A stretch of 11,587 bases of DNA, taken from Zygnema cylindricum. Taxonomy: Eukaryota > Streptophyta > Zygnematophyceae > Zygnematales > Zygnemataceae. Positions 7,575-11,587 of the stretch are shown here, piece by piece. The first letter of the stretch is position 1. Every line of letters begins with the position of its first letter. Both the position numbers and the translations under genes were made by a program. The notes beneath the pieces are model-generated. The model worked only from the letters and a program-made list of their open reading frames with translations, did not search any database and had not been told where the DNA came from. The stretch covers positions 1 through 11,587 of the forward strand of contig JBBHKE010000776.1 in the NCBI GenBank assembly GCA_037447655.1. The letters are read 5' to 3'.

Positions 7575-7740
7575 CTAAGGAAACTCCAAAATTGTCTTCA
7601 AATACCTCATTTGTTGGATTGCAGATTGTACAAAGGAAATGGCAATCCCCACGATTTTTGCCTTCACGAGGGCATGACGATGTCGCTTCATTGTCATAAT
7701 TCAAGGCATAATTCAAGAACTTCTGGGTCTGCAGTCCAAC
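7575..7740 (-). pseudogene. Relic of an mTERF C-terminal end (unit B)
   Basis: The minus strand encodes ICNPTNEVFEDNFGVSL, clearly related to IFNPSNEAFERRFGVSL of the intact genes. Upstream of that, KRHRHALVKAKI lies in another frame and LNYALNYD in the first frame again, matching LAYSLEKRLKPRYDALMKAKI. Two opposite frameshifts therefore cancel, which leaves an open frame of 92 residues (7525-7803) that is mTERF-like only in part. There is no mTERF match further upstream. The match begins at a T-rich tract ending CTGCAG (7729-7734, coding strand reading leftward), a plausible 3' splice site, and after FGVSL the sequence reads TTAGTAAGT, a plausible 5' splice site. I annotate it as a gene fragment rather than a gene. 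Confidence 0.8.
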
Positions 7741-8039
7741 AAAAATAACAAAAGTGAACATATAACGATGATAGTACATGATCCTAATACCCCATATTTG
7801 CAAAAACGACCCTTACGCAACAAAGAAAAGTCACAAGAATAGTGATTATTTCATTAAATTCTTTAAAAATTACTCATGATGTAGAAAAACTGTGCATCTT
7901 CTGTTGTCCACTATGTTTTCCTCCAAGATAAACTTTTGTAAGCGGGAGAAGGACAACATTTGCAGGAAGAAAAATCAAAGCTTTTAATGTAAGAACTGAA
8001 ATTTAACTCTTCTTTGTGGAAACGAAACAAATTCCTAGA

Positions 8040-8653
8040 TGTCTAATTCAGTTCTATTCTAAACCTAATGTAAGACAAAAATCCAAGTAAACAATGTCAC
8101 ATAACTTTGAATTATTCATCAAAAAGCAGCAAGAAATTGGTGTTTCTAGAGGCAATTAGTTTAACGACAACGAAACTTATACCAAAGGAGACTCGTTCCA
8201 CAAATGATCACTCATTTCCTAACATGCTATCCTCAGAAATTTGGCGATCTAGCACCTCCATAACAAGTGAATAATCGAACAAACAAAGGAGGTACTAACT
8301 TGTGATAGTTGAGAGCACATCCACACACAGCACAGCAACATTAATTTTCATCCTCCCTTTCAGATCCTCTTCATCTTCAGCCCTAGAAGTACAAATAAAA
8401 ATCACCCAGTGTCAGCTCATTCTTTCAATGTTGGTACATGAGATGAGGCGAGCATATAAAAGAACCAGACAGAATGATTCCACAGTTAATTTAGAAGCTG
8501 ACAAAGTCATCGGCTTTCATTTTTCATAGCCTCATTAGGCGGCAAAAAGTGGAATGAGTACCCATGGAAAACTCGAAGACAAACAAACACATTTGCCAAG
8601 GAGGATAAAAAAATAATGAGAGAGTGCAGGAGTTTTCGCACTCACACTTTACG
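8040..8653. other. Conserved 3' flank of mTERF gene B
   Basis: This is the counterpart of 2206-2834 in unit B. Both copies share the block from caatgttggtacatgagat to the ggcaaaaag stretch and the caaggagg(c/a)taaaa block just after the gene. Conservation with indels is expected for untranslated or intergenic sequence. Reading frames here differ between copies, so no separate gene is supported. Confidence 0.5.
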
Positions 8654-9934
8654 TCACGTTAACGAAACACCAAATCTTCTTTCAAATGCCTCGTTTTTTG
8701 GATTGAAGATGGCTTTTAAAGAATAATCATCACTCTCTATTTTGGCCTTCGTCAGGGCATCAAAGCGTAGCTTCAATCGCTTTTCAAGAGAGTATGTAAG
8801 AGCCAATGGGTAGGCAGCCACATCCTCTATGCTGCGTCCCATTTCCTTCACTAAAAACTCCATCTTTGGACGGAGGGTATCCCAGGAGGAGGCTAAAAGT
8901 GCTGGGGAAAATTGAATCATTTTTAGGGCTTTCTCTTCTCCAAAATGTTGTAGAAGCTGTTTGTACGTGTGTTGCATTGTGGAAGTTGAAGACATGAGAA
9001 TGGACGGGAGTCTCACCAAAAGACGTTTTGCAGTGTCATTGCCAAACAATTCCTCAAGCCCTTTGACCCTTTGTTGCAATGCTCCGGGATTTTGACAAGC
9101 AAGGAGAGGAAATTTTGAAAGAATACTTACACTGAGTGGATCGGGGTAAATGGCTTTGATTCCCTCTATCCCTTCTTTCAAAACTTTATCACTATGTGCT
9201 AATATAGATGGGAACTTCTCCAACATAGAAGCAGTGATGGGCACATCTAGACTCGCCCATAGCTGCAATTTGGATTCAAGAGTGGCAGGAAGAGAGTTCA
9301 CAATAGAAGGGTACGTAGAAACCACTTTTCCTACATTTTGCACTTTCCGCGTGTCTTGGAGATAGTTGAGTACAGATTCATGTTGCTCATCTGTACCAGA
9401 AAGAAAATGTTGATTCCGACGAGACTCTCTTTCCAAAACATTGAGGAACTGTTGTGAATCGATTCCATACCTACGGAAAATGCTTAACTTCCGAGGAATA
9501 TGCTGTTTGTATTCCACAAGGGCGACAGTACGTTTGTTCAAAAGCCGCTGCATCTGCGGCTTGGTGCACCCCAGACTGAGCAGAATCTTGGTGACATCTG
9601 CCACGTCATCTTCTGGCCCTGCCTCGTGCTCTCTCCCCCTTGCCACGTGGTCTCGTCCCTCTGCCGCATCCCCTCCTGGTTTTGCGGCGTGCCCTTCCCC
9701 GCCCCCCGCCCCGGGCTGGTCTTCGGCCTCGCATCGGGCCTTGGGTGGGCGGCGAGGGCGACAGTGCAGGCGGGCGAACTGCTGCCAGGAGGAGTGGTGG
9801 GGGGGTGCGGCTGGCTTGGCTTGTGGCACGTGTGGAGGGAGAGCTGGCGGCCGGCTGGACGGAGAGAGCAAAGCGAGGAGAGAAGCGAGAGAGCGAGAGA
9901 ACGGCCGGAGGGAGCGCAAGGACGCCCAGGCCAT
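8654..9934 (-). CDS. mTERF-family organellar protein (tandem copy B)
   Basis: Single frame of 426 residues, colinear without gaps to copy A. Residues 21-108 are identical in the two proteins, while residues 109-426 differ at 84 positions (about 74% identity). The same architecture is visible: a basic Ser/Ala/Arg-rich probable transit peptide, a Gly/Glu-rich linker to about 108, then mTERF repeats with prolines at 209, 241, 276, 310, 344 and 376. The C-terminal block is YSLEKRLKLRFDAL and FNPKNEAFERRFGVSLT. It stops at a TGA where copy A reads TGT and continues four codons. The start sits in an ATGG context after a pyrimidine-rich leader on the coding strand. The intact frame after clear divergence from A suggests a functional gene under constraint. 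The family assignment is secure; the organelle (mitochondrion or plastid) and the nucleic-acid target cannot be read from the sequence. Confidence 0.9.
   Translation of the reverse strand: MAWASLRSLRPFSRSLASLLALLSPSSRPPALPPHVPQAKPAAPPHHSSWQQFARLHCRPRRPPKARCEAEDQPGAGGGEGHAAKPGGDAAEGRDHVARGREHEAGPEDDVADVTKILLSLGCTKPQMQRLLNKRTVALVEYKQHIPRKLSIFRRYGIDSQQFLNVLERESRRNQHFLSGTDEQHESVLNYLQDTRKVQNVGKVVSTYPSIVNSLPATLESKLQLWASLDVPITASMLEKFPSILAHSDKVLKEGIEGIKAIYPDPLSVSILSKFPLLACQNPGALQQRVKGLEELFGNDTAKRLLVRLPSILMSSTSTMQHTYKQLLQHFGEEKALKMIQFSPALLASSWDTLRPKMEFLVKEMGRSIEDVAAYPLALTYSLEKRLKLRFDALTKAKIESDDYSLKAIFNPKNEAFERRFGVSLT
9570..9900. repeat. Near-identical GC-rich tract shared with gene A (converted tract, B side)
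   Basis: This is the partner of 3763-4093, with two differences in 331 bp. The run of seven G at about 9799-9805 is the same length in both copies, although such runs normally change length quickly. This supports a recent copying event rather than constraint alone. Confidence 0.9.
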
Positions 9935-9949
9935 CGGATCGCCAAGGTC

Positions 9950-10025
9950 GCAATGAGAGACGGGAGAAGAATTGCAGCGAGGTAATGAGAGAGAGGGGAG
10001 CGATGAAGAGGGAAGTGTTTTGGAG
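9950..10025 (-). promoter_or_regulatory. Pyrimidine-rich leader of mTERF gene B
   Basis: The coding strand reads cgctcccctctctctcatta and similar pyrimidine-rich sequence just upstream of the ATG, in the position corresponding to 4137-4190 of gene A. It probably marks the 5' leader or transcription start zone. No TATA box is obvious nearby. Confidence 0.4.
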
Positions 10026-10064
10026 GGAAGAGTTGTCTAAAATTTTTACATGTAACCAATTTGC

Positions 10065-10131
10065 CGGCCGTCTGATCAAACGGCCAAGTCAACCGTCTTT
10101 GGGCGGTCGTGCTGGACGAAAATTCAAATGT
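10065..10131. promoter_or_regulatory. Palindrome-rich upstream module, single copy in unit B
   Basis: This is a shorter form of the module upstream of gene B, with one CCGTCTGATCAAACGG palindrome and ggcggtcgtgctggacg. It lacks the second ~28-bp palindrome unit found in both A copies. It contains AGTCAA (10087-10092), a W-box core on the coding strand that is absent from the A copies (agtaaa). A regulatory role is inferred only from position and conservation. Confidence 0.5.
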
Positions 10132-10620
10132 TTCCGTAAATCGGTATTAACCGGGTTCATGTGTAGTGGTTTTTCCGTAATACAATTTCAGTGTAGTTGC
10201 AGTTGTTAATTCAGGGAGTTTCCCATGTAGCCGTAGCTTAGTGAACCTTTGTATTTTAGTGAGAATTCTCCGTACTTGTTTTCTGGGCAATCCAATGTCC
10301 GAAAAGTCGAAAACAAGTCGTCACATAAAGTCGTGACATGTGTAGACAAGACGTATTTTGTGACGATTTAATACAATAATGTATTGAATCGGATGGTCGG
10401 TCTTACCATAACGTTTGTCATTTTCGTATTGGACGTTTTTTTTCAATTCGTCTTTTTTTTTGCGACATTGTACAACATGGATATTGTGAGATTGTCACGT
10501 CATGCTTACCCGTGAGACACTAATTCTGCAAGTTTTTGCCATTGTTTATCTTTTCTCTCTCGACCTGTCACCAAATAATTCGCAACGATAGTCAATAAAT
10601 TTCTATTTAACAGCGTTCAT
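10132..10620. other. Gene-free AT-rich stretch right of unit B
   Basis: Only short stem-forming motifs are visible, such as gtcac-N8-gtgac (about 10320-10338) and aataca-ataa-tgtatt (10371-10386). T-runs occur at 10436-10443 and 10453-10461. No frame above about 60 residues shows motifs. Confidence 0.45.
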
Positions 10621-10845
10621 TTCATGCTAATATTGTTTTGCTTCGTTCCAAGAAGAGGAAGAGTTGAGCGTTAGTGGAAGAAGGAAGGGGGGAGGCGACG
10701 ACGTCATGGCCTTTTGAAAAGGACTCATGAAATGATAACAAAAGTTTCTCCAATCCTTGAAAACCCCTAAAAAGCATAAACTTTGTTTCAAAAGGGAGAG
10801 TAAAAGAGATGGGAGAGCATCAGACCCAAATCCCTGAAAACCCGT
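10621..10845. other. Purine-rich stretch; possible minus-strand short exon
   Basis: The plus strand is GA-rich (gaagaggaagagttgagcg, ggaagaaggaaggggggagg). On the minus strand an ATG at about 10706 opens MTSSPPPFLLPLTLNSSSSW, which looks like the first codons of a plant gene or element, but it ends after 27 residues and no continuation is evident. A short direct repeat, aatcc(t/c)tgaaaaccc, occurs at about 10752 and 10829. Confidence 0.25.
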
Positions 10846-11005
10846 AAGTATAATTTTTGGATGAGAATCATCGACCCAAGTATAATTTTTGGATGGCAAT
10901 CATCGACCCAAGTATAATTTTTGGATAGCAATCGTCGACCCAAGTATAATTTTTGGATGGCAATCATCGACCCAAGTATAATTTTTGGATGGCAATCATC
11001 GTCCC
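10846..11005. repeat. Minisatellite, five copies of 32 bp
   Basis: Five contiguous units start at 10846, 10878, 10910, 10942 and 10974. Each begins aagtataatttttggat and ends tcg(a/t)ccc. Units differ by one to three substitutions, mostly in the segment gagaat/ggcaat/agcaat. A decayed sixth start (aagtgcactttt) follows. The period is not a multiple of three, so the minus-strand frames running through it (repeating WVDDCHPKIIL-like peptides) are by-products. Confidence 0.97.
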
Positions 11006-11029
11006 AAGTGCACTTTTGCGACAAGGTCC

Positions 11030-11587
11030 GAGACGTCGTGGAAATGAGAGCACTCGAGGAGGACGAGGACGATGGACTTTCAAGGATTCGGAAAAGGAAA
11101 GAGGAGGACAAAGGTGGAAGATGGAGGATGGTGGAGGAGGAGGAGGAGGTATGCAAAGTTTAGTGGGAAATATGACATTAGAAGGGTTCATGGTTCGGAT
11201 GGCATTGTAGGGGTCGAAACAATTAATGACAGAGGGTGAACATGAAAATGGAAAGGAGAAAGAACAAGAAGCTAAGGGCAATGGTAGGAGATTCTCCTAC
11301 GAAAAGAAAGGAAAGAATCAAGTAAAAGAAGGCACTCCAGTCGAGGAAGGTTCATTCGAAGCAGAAGAATCTACCCTTCAACAAATCCAGGAGCTAATTA
11401 GAAGAAACGAGAGGGGTGTTAGGATTATGGGAACCAACCCTAGATCCCAAGGATCCTAAAGAAATAGGATTGACCGAGGCAGAGGGATTTTTTTTGGAGG
11501 ACGTCTTGGTATTAGGGACAGGACAGAGGGTATCAAAAACAAAATCAAGGGAGGGGGGTAGAGGGGGAGAGGAAGAGGGAGGAGGAT
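11030..11587 (+). other. Purine-rich coding-like region, possible decayed retroelement ORF end (partial)
   Basis: The plus strand is strongly purine-rich and reads as charged, Glu/Lys/Arg/Gly-rich peptide in shifting frames. These are MRALEEDEDDGLSRIRKRK at 11044, then MTEGEHENGKEKEQEAKGNG to LQQIQELIRR (11226-11402), then, after a frame change, EPTLDPKDPKEIGLTEAEGF continuing to VLVLGTGQRV and a basic Gly-rich tail to the window edge. The frame switch in mid-sentence, the lack of a consistent start, and the charged tail are what one expects of the end of a decayed gag-like or LINE ORF1 protein. I see no zinc knuckle or reverse transcriptase here. The assignment is tentative. Confidence 0.3.

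Larger units (their letters stand above)
6664..10131. repeat. Tandem segmental duplication, unit B
   Basis: This is the second copy of the mTERF-bearing segment, about 3.5 kb. It contains intact gene B, the gene-tail relic, and the conserved flanks in the same order as unit A. Compared with unit A it lacks about 0.8 kb between roughly 7350 and 7510, carries a short AT-rich insertion near 6958-6985, and has an uninterrupted upstream region with a single copy of the palindrome-rich module (10065-10131). Confidence 0.85.

Noticed and set aside
9441-10209. Plus-strand frames of 161-189 residues and a minus frame of 184 residues around the start of gene B
   Set aside because: They are shadows of the same GC-rich tract, antisense or off-frame to gene B. 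Their apparent conservation with unit A comes from the nucleotide identity of the converted tract.
10750-10775. Telomere-like motif aaacccctaaa
   Set aside because: It occurs once, with one C too many for the plant repeat, and not in tandem.
10846-11005. CRISPR-like array of 32-bp repeats
   Set aside because: The repeats are contiguous with no spacers and the window is plant-like. It is a minisatellite.
10964-11281. Minus-strand frame of 105 residues with a proline run
   Set aside because: The proline run is the complement of GGA repeats, and the frame runs through the minisatellite, whose period is not a multiple of three.

Overview
The window looks like plant nuclear DNA. It is AT-rich and intron-type intergenic sequence with short non-autonomous transposons, a minisatellite and a purine-rich retroelement-like edge. 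The only two convincing protein genes encode mTERF (mitochondrial transcription termination factor) family proteins with organelle-targeting N-termini, and such expanded mTERF families are typical of land plants. I cannot name the species.

Layout: there are two tandem copies of one segment, both with the gene on the minus strand. Unit A runs from the left edge to about 4319 and carries mTERF gene A (2835-4127). Unit B runs from about 6664 to 10131 and carries mTERF gene B (8654-9934). Gene-to-gene spacing is 5,807 bp. Each unit also holds a decayed copy of the last ~50 codons of the same gene about 1.1 kb beyond its 3' end (1686-1840 and 7575-7740). A partial duplication of gene tail plus 3' flank therefore came before the duplication of the whole unit. 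Unit A keeps the 3' flank of this relic (about 1070-1685); unit B has lost roughly 0.8 kb there.

The most notable signal is the contrast inside the two genes. A 331-bp GC-rich tract coding for the targeting peptide and linker differs at only two positions between A and B, while the mTERF bodies differ at 84 of 318 residues. This is the signature of recent gene conversion.

Upstream of gene A, the promoter-side sequence is split by a fold-back transposon (4321-5302) flanked by two copies of a ~95-bp palindrome-rich module that is single in unit B. The fold-back element is itself interrupted by a 730-bp element with 3-bp TTA target duplications, PIF/Harbinger-like (4354-5083), which contains a perfect 32-bp palindrome. 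The stretch 5393-6660 is a spacer with no recognisable gene and one 45-bp tandem duplication. To the right of unit B are a gene-free stretch, a five-copy 32-bp minisatellite (10846-11005), and a purine-rich region resembling the basic tail of a decayed retroelement ORF.

I see no new multi-gene system. The items worth following up are the converted targeting cassette, the relic tails with possible splice signals, and the nested insertion upstream of gene A.
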